NCBI GenBank assembly: GCA_002189035.1
Contig: NEEC01000007.1
Location: 744,001-808,000, forward strand
From: Utricularia gibba
Lineage: Eukaryota > Streptophyta > Magnoliopsida > Lamiales > Lentibulariaceae
DNA length: 64,000 nucleotides
Reading direction: 5' to 3'
The notes beneath the pieces are model-generated. The model was not told the origin of the DNA, did no database searches, and saw nothing but the letters and a program-made list of their open reading frames with translations. The position numbers and the translations under genes are program-made. This document shows, one piece after another, positions 35,124-49,100 of this stretch. The first letter of the stretch is position 1. Every line of letters starts with the position of its first letter.

Positions 35124-37975
35124 TCAGCAAGTAGTTGCTACCCATAAATGGTTGTGTACAGCATACCTGGTAAATTGCATGTTATCTGTTAACTGCCCCG
35201 TATAGGCTCCAGGGACTGTAGAGTGAACAAACGGGCAGTAAATCAGGAGATCTTGGTGACTCTAGCAAAGTGATCCTTTTCTCTGGTGCAAAGAAAGGTC
35301 GCCTTACCTGGCGCCATGGTGATTTGACTAGAAAAACTAGAAGGATAAGGGTATTGCTGAGGCGCTAAAGACTGTGAATGCAGATTGTTCGGTAGAGATT
35401 GAAGTGGTTGGATAGAAGGAAACTGATTGAAAGCAGAATGTAAGAGGAATAATCAAGTGTACAGAGTAACAAAAAGACACACATGATTACCCTTGGTGCT
35501 TCAACTTGGAGCCTTTCATCACCAATATCAAATGGGTTTCTACTTGATGGAACATACTGAAAATCCGTTGCAAGCTGTAGCAAATGTTCAGTTGCTTAAG
35601 AATTTTCCCCACGTTATTTCATGAGATGGAATATGAACTTACTGTTACTGGTAATCTGGGTTGCACAGCATAACGAGTGCCAGGAGGGTGATGCATATGC
35701 CAACCAACAACTTCTGGTGTGAAGGAACCGAAGCTTGGCCAGAAGAGATCCTGCATAAACAAGTCACTGACTTCAGATAATGCCATCAGAATTTGAATTC
35801 AACAAGTTGGAAACACCTGTGGGAGTTCTTTTCTTGCACTAATTTTTATTCCATCATCGTTTGTACTGAGAGTCTTTGATGCTTTGTTCACAGGAAATAA
35901 ACCTTTAGATGGGGTTGGCTCCTTCGGTACAGCTGAGTTATCCTCCTGATAAAATAGTCGCATCGTGAGTTCCATTGGCTACTAATCATCTAGTCCAGAA
36001 AATGTCACCTGGTTATTCAGTTCTGCTTTTGGAGATGTAACATTTCTTTCCATACTAATGATGTTCGGGCTCTCTGATGATATCAAGGCCTTATTTTTCA
36101 GTCCAGGCAGCAGCTGCCGAGCGTCTTGTAACATAGGATCTCCTGCATTGAGTCTTGTAGGCCCATCTTTTTTGGTAGCATCAGCACCATTGGAAACTTG
36201 GGATGGTCTTGTTGACTCAACACCAATCTCCTTAGGACTGCTTGCTTGCTCTTCAGTTACGCTAGATGAAGTTGTGGACACAGGTTCAGGCAACTCATAT
36301 AACAGAGATTCCAAGGAAGTCATTTTGGGGAGATTGGCATCTGTTTGTGGTTTAAGGGATGTAGACTCATCAAATAAGCAATTCGAATTAACAGCGCCAG
36401 TATGAGTTTTCATTTTCAGCTGAGTTGCTGGCCTGGGAACTGTGGGAATTTCCATGTTCTGCCATTATAAATCTGAATCTTCATTCTGCAGGTCTCAGCA
36501 TGTGGAAGAAATCATACTGCTTACCGCATGCATTTGCATCAGTTAACAAACTCACCGGTTCTTTAGCAGAGGATTTAGATTCCTTGACCTCATTGGCCTT
36601 CAGTTCAATACTCTGTGCTTGAAATGGTGTCTCAGTGGCCTTCTGCACTCCAAAATTTTCATAATAAAACAGTGAAAATGAAACAAGGAAAAAGGTTTCT
36701 CTGATTCTCTGTGCCATACTGAAATGCAGACCTTGAAACTCACCATATCCTTGGCAAATGTCATAGAACCACCAATTTCCAAAACCACTTTGTTCCCAAT
36801 AAGATCTTCTACAGCACAGACCTTCGGTAAACTTGAGCTCCTCCCTGAACAAGGAGACATGCTCCCAGCTCTAGAATCCTTACCCAGATACCTCTCATAT
36901 CGCTTCACATTGCCGTCTTCACGAAACCTATCATCTACTATTTCAAGCTTGGCCACTCTAGTCCTTTGTCGGCTGCATCTCAAGTCTTCTTCCATGTTTA
37001 TGGAGCTTCTTTCCTCAAAGATATCCCTAAAGCTTCTCCCTTTATTTCTCAGAATACTACTCTTTTGGTCTATGAAACACCGGTCCGCAAATTCATCCTT
37101 GTTACTGCCACCACCCAGTTTTTGAATTCCATACCGATCCTCGGTCTTGTTTGCTGCATCCTGAAACTCTTACAGAATCCAGCTGCGTGTTAGTAGATAA
37201 GGGTCTGAAAATTAAGCAAAATACATTCCATAGATGCTGTTCAACAAGCTAAATCAACCGTACCTTGGAAGAACTGTTTGAACCAGCATACTTCTTGTCT
37301 ATATAGACATGTTTGATAAATTCTCTAAGCTTCTGAGTATTGCTGAATCGCAACAAAATTGATGCCAGCAGCCACTTTCATTCAACAAGGTTTTCTTTGG
37401 AAAATTCAAGAACATTTTACCTTCGATCAGGGTAATGATCACGCTGCGGATTCCAATCCTTGAAGTAAATCTCCCTAGCTCTCTACACAGGTAATTCTTC
37501 AACTAAGAGTAATGCTTTGTGATAACAAAAGATGAAGAATGGCTTTTGACTGAAACCTTGTTTCCACAAGCCTCAAGAGCAGCAGTTTCTTCTTCACTGA
37601 ATTTCGCCACTGAGACCGATTTCACACGATGGGTAAAACCCCGGCTGCAAGAGATAATCAATGTCGCTCAATGCCCCTCGAACATGCATCCACCTAGATA
37701 CTAGACAACAAGGATGTTAACTTACTGTACGCCACTACAGTTTGCGCAGACAAATGTCCAGAATGTTGTGCAAACATATTGCGGCCCCTGTTGAAAAACA
37801 GAGCAACCCCATTTCACTTGAAGAACAAGGAAATCGTGATGGAAAGCAAAAGGATAACATTGGCAAGAAAGCATACCAAATTATTACAATTGATGCATCT
37901 TCTGTTCTCTGGTTGCTTCAGCAGACCGCGAATTATCATCACGATTCTGTCTTCTCCCTTACCACGGCGAGACAT
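35124..37975 (-). CDS. AGD14: AGD14-like ArfGAP-domain protein
   Basis: Start MSRRGKGEDRIVMIIRGLLK at 37975. The ArfGAP zinc finger is split over introns: RRCINCNNL, then GPQYVCTTFWTFVCANCSGV, then HRGFTHRVKSVSVAKF. This gives the C-x2-C-x16-C-x2-C pattern and the catalytic Arg region of Arf GTPase activators. The next blocks EAAL-like EACGNKRAREIYFKDWNPQRD and KLREFIKHVYIDKKYAG match Arabidopsis AGD14/ZIGA4. The long C-terminal part is Ser/Pro/Gln-rich and poorly conserved (for example SLESLLYELPEPVSTT). Such proteins stimulate GTP hydrolysis by Arf in vesicle traffic, or have been linked to splicing in the human AGFG relatives. The usual HREFTHR is HRGFTHR here. The last exon, ending near 35124, is my weakest call. 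Confidence 0.78.
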
Positions 37976-38693
37976 TTTTCCCAACGCACACCAGGCAATA
38001 TAGTTTACTTCCTAATCGGAGTGCAGGATGCAACGAAGGAAATGCCAGGGGGGAATACAGTGTTGAAATGTTCGGGGACGAAGAGAATTGAAAAAGAAAG
38101 TTTTTTTAAGCGTATGGTTTAATGGAATTCTCCTCCCTCCAACCTGGAGATGAAAAAGAAACCAAAGTCAGCCCAATATTCTGCCACCATGGAAGGTTTA
38201 GAGGTATTATCGGGGTATTTGGTGGTTGAAGTCATCTTTCTCTGTTGAGTGTTTACCAAAAAAATGGAGGTTCAGAATGAAAAGGATCGGTTAACCCATT
38301 AGACCCATGGATTCTTGCCAATATTTCAGATGTTTTCGTTGATACAGTGTTTGTTTTTGGCAACTAGATTCAGTGCTAAACCTTCCCTTCAATTGAGATT
38401 TTGAACTACTTTTAAGTTTTACAGAATACAGTTTCAAGCAATGGGGAAACGCCTACAGTCGCCATCAGCCAGCCAGTGGTTAGCTGCTGTCAATAATGAA
38501 TTAAGGTGCTTAACAATCCTTCCCTTCACAGTTTCCTGCTACTAAGTCAACCTGGAAGACAAGAAAGCACCCCCTGTCTTTGGACAAAGAATGAGGACGG
38601 GGACATTAGCATTAATCAGATGCTTGTCATCAGTCCGATTGCTTAACTTCAAGCTTCTTCATGTCAACAGATGATAAACAGTTGATCAGTCTA
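37976..38693. other. AGD14-like 5' flank and CYCA2 3' flank
   Basis: Contains the AGD14-like leader and promoter (rich in G and purine near 38000-38250) and the cyclin 3' UTR. No further gene is seen. Confidence 0.45.
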
Positions 38694-41047
38694 TTAGGAT
38701 TGGAAGAGCGATTCAACGGGCTGTGAAGAACACAGAGTCGAAACAGCCTTGAACTGTTGGAACAAAAACCATGGATACATTACTTTGGCATATGGAGTTG
38801 AAAAGATTGCTTGATTGAACCTTTACCTTGGGTTGCTTGTATTTTTCACGGATGGCATTAAGCGTGCATTTTCTTGTGTTGAGCTGTAAGTTTTGCAACT
38901 CAAGAACTGCAAACTCTAGCTCTTTGGTCTTGTATCTTGTGTAGTGTTCCAATGTTGAGTTCTGCTAAGGCTTGTAATCATTTAGCTACTCTGTTTTCAG
39001 GAGGTAAAAAGGGAGTTTATTGGGGAAGAAGAAGCTGACCCATGGATGTACTGACTGATCAAGTGTCCATTTGGCTAGAAACACAGCAGAGGCAGCAACT
39101 AGAGATGGGAGATACTTGAGGAAATTGTAGTCTACTAGTGTGAGCTCTGCTAGATAATTGGCCAAAAACTCGAATTCAACTGAAGGAACCTGAAAAAGAG
39201 AAGCGCTTGCTTTTGTAACAAGGAGTGATTGATTGATCATTCAAATGACAACAGTAGTATGACTATATCTACCTCATAGGCAACTTGTGCAGCTTGAATG
39301 AATCTCCTACAGGTTCATTAGCACCAAAACAAGTAAGATGGAAAGACAACTTTTGAAGGTTGTGGTAAGTCGAAATCTAAGTTAGTTTTTAGCTCACCTG
39401 AGGAACTTTTTTGTGGTGGGAACGGACAACTGAAACCGTAACAAGTTAAGAACTCGGGCCTCCATGTTCACTACCTGCAATGACACCATGAACATGATTG
39501 GCTGTTTGCTGGTCGATATACAATACAGTAGACACAGAGAAGAAATGACTAAGCCAAACCTCTTCTTTGGAATAGGTACTGTCTGTGATAAAGCAGAAGT
39601 CTTCTACTCGTGGGGCGCAAATTTCTTCATATTTCCTTCAGATCATAAACCACAGGATGAAATATAGGAATGATACCATGTGCAGTTTAACACTTTTTGC
39701 TTGGGAAATTCAATCAATTGTAGAACTTACGAGGCAGTGAGCATGCAGGTTACACCAAGAAGTTGCAACTTTTGTTTCTCAACGTAGTTCATTGACAGAT
39801 ATCTATCTATTAGATTTACAGTGAGGTAGAGTGTGTCGGGGACCAGCCTGTATTCCTCTGAGACCTGATAAGGTGGTTAATGGTAATAAGTGAACCTAAG
39901 AACACATAATGTTCCAAAACTGCAAAATGCTCTGCGTACTTCAACAAGCCAATCAATCAGAATAGCCCGCATGCTCTTAGTTACGTCTTTCTGTAGTTTC
40001 TCCATGTAATCAGGCAATGGCCTCTGGTCAACCTACAGAAACAAAATGAAGGGAGATGTACATTAACCTTAATAAGCTCCTCGTCAACCAAGGTAACATC
40101 AAGAAAACTATGGACAACACGTATATCCTGAAGCAGGAGAAACAAACCTCTTTAGCATACATATTATGATATATGTCAGCTGCATACAGACCACACATTT
40201 GTAGATTGTTGCTCTTTTTATCTATATCAGTAACCCCCCTATCTTCCAACACCTCCAACCTCATCCATGTATCGCCATCCTCTGAATGATCAGTAAAACA
40301 ATGTTTAGCAAACCATCCTTCTATCAATGGTCAAGCTGTATCTAAAGGCTCAAAAATAATAAATACAAGTCATATATGGTCCTAGAATTGAACAAGACAT
40401 GTCTCTACTTGAAACTTTCTTGGCAGGGAAGCTAGTTGTTGCAGGCATCTTTAAGTTGTTAGATTCAGATTGAGACGCTGAGTTGGCTATAGAGCTTATT
40501 TCCTGCAATTCCTCCTCTGTCTCTCTACTTTCTCCCTGTTCGCTTTTTCGTCTAGATCCCGAGTCATTAGATCCCTTCGAAAACCGAAAACATGCAGGTC
40601 TTCCTTTCTTCTCCAACCTACCCTTTTCATCCCGCCTGGTGGGCTGGAACAAGCAGCACCCATTATCAGTATACAATCTTGATTCATGTTGTCGCTTACA
40701 AGTAACAGGATTCTTGATGAGATCAAGAGTAAAACAACTGATCTTGAAACATAAAATCTGAGAACTAAAATGACCTCTATCTTTGCGGCAATCCTGCGAC
40801 TGATCTGCAGTTTGTCACATGTAACGTTAGTCACGTCCTTCAAGACAGCCCTTTTCTTCTGCCTACCGGATGCAGCTGAACTCCCAGCTTCTCTTTTCGA
40901 ATCCGATCTCAATCTTTGATTCTCATCTTGCTTTGACGGATACAAAGGTGGCAATTCTTTGACTACGCCTAAAGCCTTAGCACGCGCTCGCGTAAGCCGC
41001 ATCACTGGATCTTGAACATTGAAGGAGGAACTATTTTCATCCTTCAT
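38694..41047 (-). CDS. CYCA2: A2-type cyclin
   Basis: Start [14 protein letters not shown] at 41047, directly after a leader intron acceptor; stop at 38694. The N-terminus has [12 protein letters not shown] and the destruction-box-like RAVLKDVTN, both typical of plant CYCA2. After a variable linker the cyclin N-box spans several exons: [90 protein letters not shown]. The [12 protein letters not shown] element is the cyclin box signature. The C-terminal box follows ([48 protein letters not shown]). All exons I traced join in frame and the gene appears intact. CYCA2 binds CDKs, drives S to M progression and restrains endoreduplication, and is degraded through the APC. Confidence 0.92.
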
Positions 41048-44000
41048 GTCTCTGCTTTCTGTAACACAAATCATCAAAACATTTATCATTCACCCCACGA
41101 ACAGAATCATCAACTTATACATACATACAACACTACAGAGATCGACAATCACGCCATAAATCTGATACATTTCCATCGAGGAATAGTGTACAAGATCTCC
41201 AAGAACAACTCCAACATTTACCCACGTTTTGAAAAACCACAGTATATATTCCTTTCCCATCTCCATCCTCTCCAATCACACAACCCAGTGGATTCAACCA
41301 GGACAGCTGGATTCATTAGATTCACATTACAAGAACGCTAAAACTCCTCGACTTCCTTACATTTTTTTCAAAAAAGAAAAAAGAAAGATAACGCCGAAAA
41401 TAATAAAAAAAAGATACAAAATTGCCAGTTTACCCAACCCAGAGATCTCTGACAAAAAAAGATTGTTTTTCAAATCGAAACTTCAAAACCAGAGCTCAAA
41501 CAACTTCTCGTCACCCATTCCGGCAGCAGATACCAAAAATCATAAAACAAAAACGGGAGGAGGGGGTGGTAGCTGAGCTCACATTCAAGCAGGGGAGACA
41601 CCAAATCGGAGTTAGATTTTTCTAGCAGAAGTTCACCAAAAAAAAATGCATATAAAAGAGGCGTGTAGACGGATTCAAGATTGAGATGAAGCTGAGGAGT
41701 TAAGAAGAAACCAGTTGTCAGGTTAGGTTTTTGATGAGGAAGAAGGGAGGAGGAGCGTGAGCACTGAGCGGGATGAAACCACAGTTTCAAAAAAAAGCTT
41801 TGAAATTCATTAATACAGCGACGTGGCTATCTCCAATACATGTTTTACTATTGCCAGATCATAATTATTCCTCGGAAAGGTTACTATTGTTCTAACACGA
41901 ACATCCATGATTTTGTTTTTGAATTATTTAACCTTAGTTTCCAATTCTATCCCCATTCATCATTTGTCCTTTTTTGTACACCTTGCTTCCTTTCCATTTC
42001 ATTACTAAACAAATCCGAGGGCGTTTTTGGAAATAAAACATGCTCTCCCATCTTCTTACAAACTTGATAAAATTCTGTAATAAAAATGGGTAAGAATATT
42101 AGAATAAAAATACATAAAATCTTAACATATTTAAAATTTCAAAATTCATTCATTTGAAACTCGGATATATTTCAATTTTTCAAAAGCAACTTCGAATCAT
42201 TGCCTCTGATTCCCCATAGCTTCATATTTATTGAGCTAAGCCCGACCTATTAATGAATTTGTTATATAAAAAACTAATTCAAAAATGACAATTTTGGCCT
42301 TACAGATTATTATTTAAATTAATTTTTACGAAATGGAGCAATTTGCAGGGAGGACAAATAATTATGGTATTTACGTATTTGGTGAAGAGCGAGGGGGGGG
42401 GGGGGGGCGACTATAATTTAATTAGAGTGGCGGGGTCTTCCCGGAGGCACGTAAAATTGATGACATGGGCCGGCGATACAGTTAATATATTCAGTTAGAA
42501 ATGGAGCCCTAGCCTAGCCTAGGCGTAGGCTGGCTGGCTACCCCATTCTGTTTGAAAACACGTTGACGGCTCGGTTTCGGTTGACCGACAAACATTTACC
42601 ACAGCCTATTTCATGGATGAATGATGGAAATCCATATTTAAAAAATCATGATTAAATTTAGATTGTTAATTATTTATAATAAAATTGAATAAAATACTAA
42701 TCTCTGTAGTAAAAAAATGAATTATAATTCATTAATGATTTAATCATGATTTGATGCTTTTGTAATGAAAATATAAAAAACTTTTTTAAAAAACAACAAG
42801 TCAATAACAATTTGAATTATGGTCCAATTATCAAAACCACAATTGATGTATGTTTTAGTCATCTAAAGTACTCTTTTATTTCATGAGTTTATTAATCAAA
42901 CGAAATATATTTTTTCATTTATTTTAAATATATTTATCAAATACACATTTAATTTTAATTATGTATTTATATTTATTTAAATACATATCATTTATATACA
43001 TTATTACTTGATCCAATCATGCATTTTGAAAATCTTCAAAAATTGGACTTTTTTTAACCTTTTTATTTTTCCATAGTTGAGTGAAATTAAATTCATGGCA
43101 TGGAAAGCATGAAAAGTGGTAGAGGTGAGGAATTTGTATTTACTTTTTAAATGTATGGCAACTCATGATTTTCTTTTATTATTATTATTATGACCTACTT
43201 TTAACAGCTGTCATCTGCTTTGCTCATAGAAGCTCCAAGATTCAAATGCACGTGCTTTGAATGGATGAATTCACGTGCCACTGAAACTGCCTGGTGGAGT
43301 AAATTTGAAGCGGAAACCAATAACCAACCAAAATCATTGGCGATTCTTAATAAAATAGAAATTTAGGGTTTGAATTATCACACTGCCAAATGGAGATGAA
43401 GTCACGTGGGAATAACCATTACCATCAGGAATGGGCCGACTGGGTCTGGAGCTAACAGGCCCAATGGGCCGTATCATCTGTAGATTGTAATGACGTGATG
43501 TGGTCGCAGGAACCATAAGATGCAAAGTACAAGAGACAGCGTACTTTGTGTTATGTTCTTATGCGCTCGTTACGTTTTGCACCAGACAGGACGAAACCCC
43601 AGTCATCTTTTTAGTGGACGGTTGTGAAATCATATGTTATATGCAATTTGATGTATATATTAAGGTAAAAATTTAATCAGTGTTGATTTCTATCTCATAT
43701 ATTAAGGTAAAAAATTAAAATTAAAAAAGGATCAAATTATTCAGAGAGATAAAATGATAACTAGAAATTGTACATCACTCTGAGCAACCTTAAACCGTAT
43801 TCAATAATTGGTTGCCGACCCAGTGGCCGTTTTCTTTTTTTTTTTTCCTATTTTTTTGGTTTTCGAAAATAGATGATGGAGAGGAGAGAGACGTGGGATG
43901 CCAGTTGCTGCTAAAAAGGGGGGAACTAATTTCTGTTTTAACCAATAAACGTACGGTTTTGGCAACTATTCATTTATTGCGCCGCAGGGGCGGTACACTT

Positions 44001-46111
44001 TTCGTGTTTCCGAAAACGTCCTCCTACCACGTGGCATCATAAGTGGAGTTAAATGGCACGCCTGCATTAATCCCTTGTTGTTAAGGACTGTAATTACAAA
44101 CTTATCCATTTTCATCATCAACTGATTAGGATTGCTTGATTTCCAAAAATTGATATACCAAAAAATGCTTCAATAGGGAAATATTTTTTATGGATTTATT
44201 TTTGAGTAAAAGGAATTATATCTTTTTTAACTGTATAGTATCGAATTCAACAAAATTTTAAAAAAGGTAAAGAATCAAAATTAAAAGTACATAATAGAAA
44301 ACTCGGCATCGAGTAAGAATAATTGAAATGACATGAAATACATAAAAATAAATAATTTTTTTATCAATGTGACATTAAAAATAGAAAAAAAAATTATATT
44401 ATATTATGTGGGATATCCAAATGCCACATGCCTCCCATCTACTCTTCACATGATCTCTCAAATACTATATATTTAGAATCTTTAATTCATAATTTATATT
44501 TTTTAAATATACAGAGTAAACAACGAGATATGATTTCTTAAATAATCATGGTTTAATGGATCTCAACCATGGTCCGATTGATTCGAACCATGATTTGTTT
44601 AGTTTCTAGAATGGATTCTGTGATTTATGATCACAGTCCCTAAACTCTAGGGATTTAATAACATATTCCACATAGAATATAAATTCATTTGAACAACACT
44701 TTTTTCATTAATACGAACGAAATTTGATTAAATTGATATTTATAAATGGCGTTATTTCATTTTTAAATGATATGTTTAATTAGAAACTATTTAAAATGTG
44801 AGCATTTCGCATTCAATCCCATAATAAATCAAATCTCAAACTATATCTATCAAACATGATATTTTATTTGTCATCCTCTTAAATTCCTATGATTATTCAC
44901 TATCAAACACACACATTCAGTCTCTTATGTGAACATAATTTTTTTGAATCGATTCTATTTATTTTTTAAAGATTATAATATTTAACCATTTATAGTAAAA
45001 TCAAAATTTCAAATTATGTGTTTAACTTTCAAAATTATTTAATTTTATATAATGATTAAATAAAATATTAATTAAATAAAGCATATTATTCATTGCATAA
45101 ATAATTTTAAAATATATTCATATAATAATATTAAATTATATAACAATTTAATATATATATCAAACTGTTTAAAATATAATTAATTTTAATAAAATTTATA
45201 TTTTAATCTTATATTATCTCATAAAATATTTTTTAATATTAAATTGATTCTATTTACATAATATCGAAAAATCGAAATTATAGATTCAAAATACATTAAA
45301 GACCCATATTGCCGTAATGGAGGAAGAGGGAAGAAGGGAATCGAGCGGAACAGCCACTTAATATTCGAGCCTAGACAGTGCATGTTGCGCATTAAATGAT
45401 GTGAATTATTTAGTCGGAAATTTGAAAAAAAAATAGAATTAAAAAAAAAAAGGTAAAACGAACTCTAAAGATACCTTTTTTCCCGGTTGAGAGCTGACAT
45501 AAAGCTGGAATCTTGAACTACTTTTTTACCGTATTCAGTAACTGTCTAGTTTATTATAACCCTACAAAAGGACAAATTTTAACGCCTGTGGGCATTTATA
45601 TATATATAAAAATATACTAGAAAAAAAAGAAGTTATATATTGGCAAAAATGGCAGTCACTTTCTTGATCCATGCTGCCAGAGTGTTGTAAAAGTAGTAGT
45701 TTAAAAGGGGTGATTTTTGCGAGCTCCACTCTGAGTCGTAATGATCCTTTACTGCCTCCTACCAGCTATCGTTCTGGGGATTGTGGTGGGTGTTAAAGCT
45801 TGCCATGAATGCAGCAGGGGTCATCAACAATAATAATTTCACACGCTTAAGTAAAAGAGAATTTGAGGGTGTTTTTCTCCAATCAGCCATTAAAGGGTCC
45901 ATCAACAACCCGTCTCTAGCCACCAAAGTTGTTGCAGATTTGACGGATTCATATGGAAGACAGAGGGAGAGCGACCCCGGCTTCTTCTTAGTCGTTACTG
46001 AGGAAAAAAACCGACCTTTTTCTTCTCTACCTACATTTAAATCACCTCACTTTCTGCTTCAACAAGCTGTCTGCATCTGCTCTGGGGAGTTGGGGGAACC
46101 CCCAAGAAACT
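41048..46111. other. Long AT-rich intergenic spacer, 5 kb
   Basis: The first 700 bp hold the cyclin leader intron and 5' UTR/promoter. From about 41.8 to 45.7 kb the sequence is strongly A/T rich with no coding frame that resembles a protein family. It contains a G15 run (42393-42407), short palindromic AT repeats and scattered TA microsatellites. The last few hundred bases before 46112 should be the promoter and leader of the ABCG gene. No transposon protein was recognised. Confidence 0.5.
42643..42752. repeat. 110-bp sequence with 15-bp perfect inverted ends
   Basis: AAATCATGATTAAAT at 42643-42657 is the exact reverse complement of ATTTAATCATGATTT at 42738-42752. The interior is AT-only in most places and non-coding. 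This could be a tiny MITE-like element or a chance palindrome in AT-rich DNA; I see no clear target duplication. Confidence 0.3.
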
Positions 46112-49100
46112 ATGCTCGCGAGAAACTCTCTTGGCAATGGCGTTCATGGCAATGAAGAAGAAAAGGCTCGTGTCTTGGCGACTAGGCTGCTGCGTGCGCC
46201 TACATTTGATCGGGCAAGATTGGCTTTTTACAGGAACTTGGATGGGGAACTTTCGTTGGCTGATGTTCGGGAAGTTAAGGATCAAGAAAGGGTGCATATT
46301 TTGGATAAGTTTGTTAATGCCGTGAATGAAGATATCGAGGGCCTCTTCCGAAGAGTTAAGCAGAGATTTGTGGAGTAAGGGTGCATACTTTGCAAGAGTC
46401 GTTGTCATGATTTGTGGGTTCCTTTGAAATCACAACAATTTGCTGTTGTTGCTCTGTTTGATCCATTTGTTTTTTCTCCAAGTCTGTTATACTCATTTTT
46501 TTAATGGAAAATGTAATTGCAGTGTGGAACTCGAATTCCCGAAGGTTGAAGTTCGGTTTCAGAATCTCAAGGTGGATGCATGGGTTAACGTTGGAAGCAG
46601 GGCGTTGCCCACAATTCCCAATTTTGTTCTTGACATGACTGAGGTATGCAGTACGGAATGCCGACAAAATGAATTGTCTTCGTTCGGAGTGAACCTTATT
46701 TTCGTGTTCCCTGCAGGCTTTCTTGAGGCAGCTTAAGATATTTTCTGGGGGGAAACAGAAAGTTTCCATCCTCAACGATGTAAATGGTATCATACGCCCT
46801 TCCAGGTAGAAGATTACTCATTACATTCCGTTACCAAAGTTTTAATTGATGGAACAGTGAAGCATAGATATTTACATCTGATGAGGTGATTGTTTAGGCT
46901 TACCCTTCTTCTGGGACCTCCGAGTTCTGGTAAATCGACATTCCTTTTGGCTTTGGCTGGTCGTCTTTCGAAGAGTTTGCAGGTACCCAGATGAACCCAT
47001 ATGGAGTTTATTAGCATATATGATAGCGCTGTTTCTCTTTTGAAATTCGCAAGATAATGTTGGCATTGAGAGAAATTTGGCTCTATAGTATTCCTCCGTA
47101 GTTCGTACTAAGAGAGTGAAACCTACCTTGAAGATGTCAGGGAAAGTCGAATACAACCGACAAAATCTTAAGGATTTTACGGCACAGTTAACTTCAGCGT
47201 ATGCTAGCCAGGAAGATTGGCACATCGGAGAGATGACTGTCAGGGAGGTTCTTGAATTTTCAGGAAACTGTCAGGGACCTGGATTTAAGCAAGGTAATTT
47301 CCTGTGCATTCAACTTCAAATTTAATTTCGTTGTTCACATTGTTTGCTCTGATTTGGATTAATCAACATGTAGACTTGCTCATGGAACTTCTTAGAAGGG
47401 AGAAAAATTCTGGAGTACAACCAGATGAAGATCTTGATTTTTTTATCAAGGTACAACTTCACGATAGATGTAGTCTTTGATTGTTTCTGTCATTTAAACT
47501 CTTGTTTTCTCCTAGGCAGTAGTTTTGGGGCAAGAAGCAAGTTTTCTGGCGGACTATGTCATGAAGGTATGCTATATGATCTTACACTGTACGAAAAAAA
47601 GAGTCAATTTTCAAAAATTTTGAAGAATGCTTTTCCAAAGGGAGGGTGGCTTTTATTCTTTTCCAGTGATTATGGTTACCCAAATACAGATGTTCTTGTG
47701 TCTAAAAGTTTGGAAGAGCATAATTTTTAGCACTCTTATATGTTCTCTAAAATATGTATGAAGATTTTAGGCTTGGATATTTGTGCTGACACACTGGTGG
47801 GCGATGAGATGCTCAAGGGGATATCTGGAGGCCAAAAAAAGAGGCTTACAACAGGTTTTTCCTCTATTGCTTTTATGGTGTTGCATTTGCTGTTTTATGA
47901 GCTTCTCTGCGGTCTAATTCAAATTCTACAGCTGAACTGCTGATGGGAGCTTCAAGGGTGCTTCTCCTAGATGAGATATCAACCGGACTAGACAGCTCAA
48001 CTACGCATCAGATTGTCAAATATCTTCAACACACCACACATGCTTTTGATAGCACAACATTAGTTTCACTCTTGCAACCGGATCCTGAAACTTTTAACAT
48101 GTTCGATGACGTCATTCTCTTAAGTGAGGGGCAGATCGTTTATCAGGGACCTCGTGAAAATGCTCTTGAGTTCTTTGCATTTATGGGATTCAAGTGCCCA
48201 CCCAGAAAAAATGTTGCTGATTTTCTCCAAGAGGTACTTTGTCTTCTACGTGTGACTAGTTCTTCATTGGGTCTTGGATCTCGTTTGTAACTCCTAGTAT
48301 GAAAATTAGGTGATATCTGAAAGAGATCAAGAGCAATACTGGTTCCTCAATACCCAATATGCCTATGTATCTGTGAAGGAGTTTGTAGATGGTTTTCGAT
48401 CATTTCATGTTGGTAATAAGTTGTCAAGGGAAATGGAAGTTCCACTTGACAAGAGCAGTCATCCAGCAGCTCTTTCTACCAAAACTTATGGCGTAAACAG
48501 GGCTAAACTCTTCAAGATTAGTTTTTCATGGCAGTTACTACTACTTAAGCGGAATGCGCCTGTGTTCATATTCAAATTCATTCAGGTTACTTCAGTTCAC
48601 AAGTTTTTCTTCTCATCACCATCATCTTTTCCAACAAAGCTAACATTTGTGTGCGTAAAATCTTTTGCTCTGCAGCTCATTCTGATTATTTCATTAATGA
48701 CAAGCGTGTTTTTTCGGACGACAATGCATCATAACACACTTGAAGACGGAGGCATCTACCTTGGAGCTCTTTACTTTGCAATAGTTATGATTCTTTTCAA
48801 TGGATTTATGGAGGTTCCAATGTTGATAGCGAAGCTTCCTGTTCTCTACAAGCATAGAGATCTTCATTTCTACCCCTGCTGGATGTTTACTCTTCCTTCC
48901 TGGCTTTTGACTATTCCTCTTTCTCTTATCGAATCCTTTCTCTGGGTAGCGGCTACCTATTATTCCATTGGATTTGATCCTCTAATAACAAGGTATTTCC
49001 ATATGATGTGCTCTGGATTTTTTTTTCCTCTACTGCATCATCCCTTTTGTTATATCCGAACTTACATGCAGATGCTTCCGGCAATTTTTGCTCTACTTCG

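Noticed and set aside
43000-45300. Degenerate transposon coding sequence in the AT-rich spacer
   Set aside because: No translated segment in any frame resembles transposase, reverse transcriptase or integrase.
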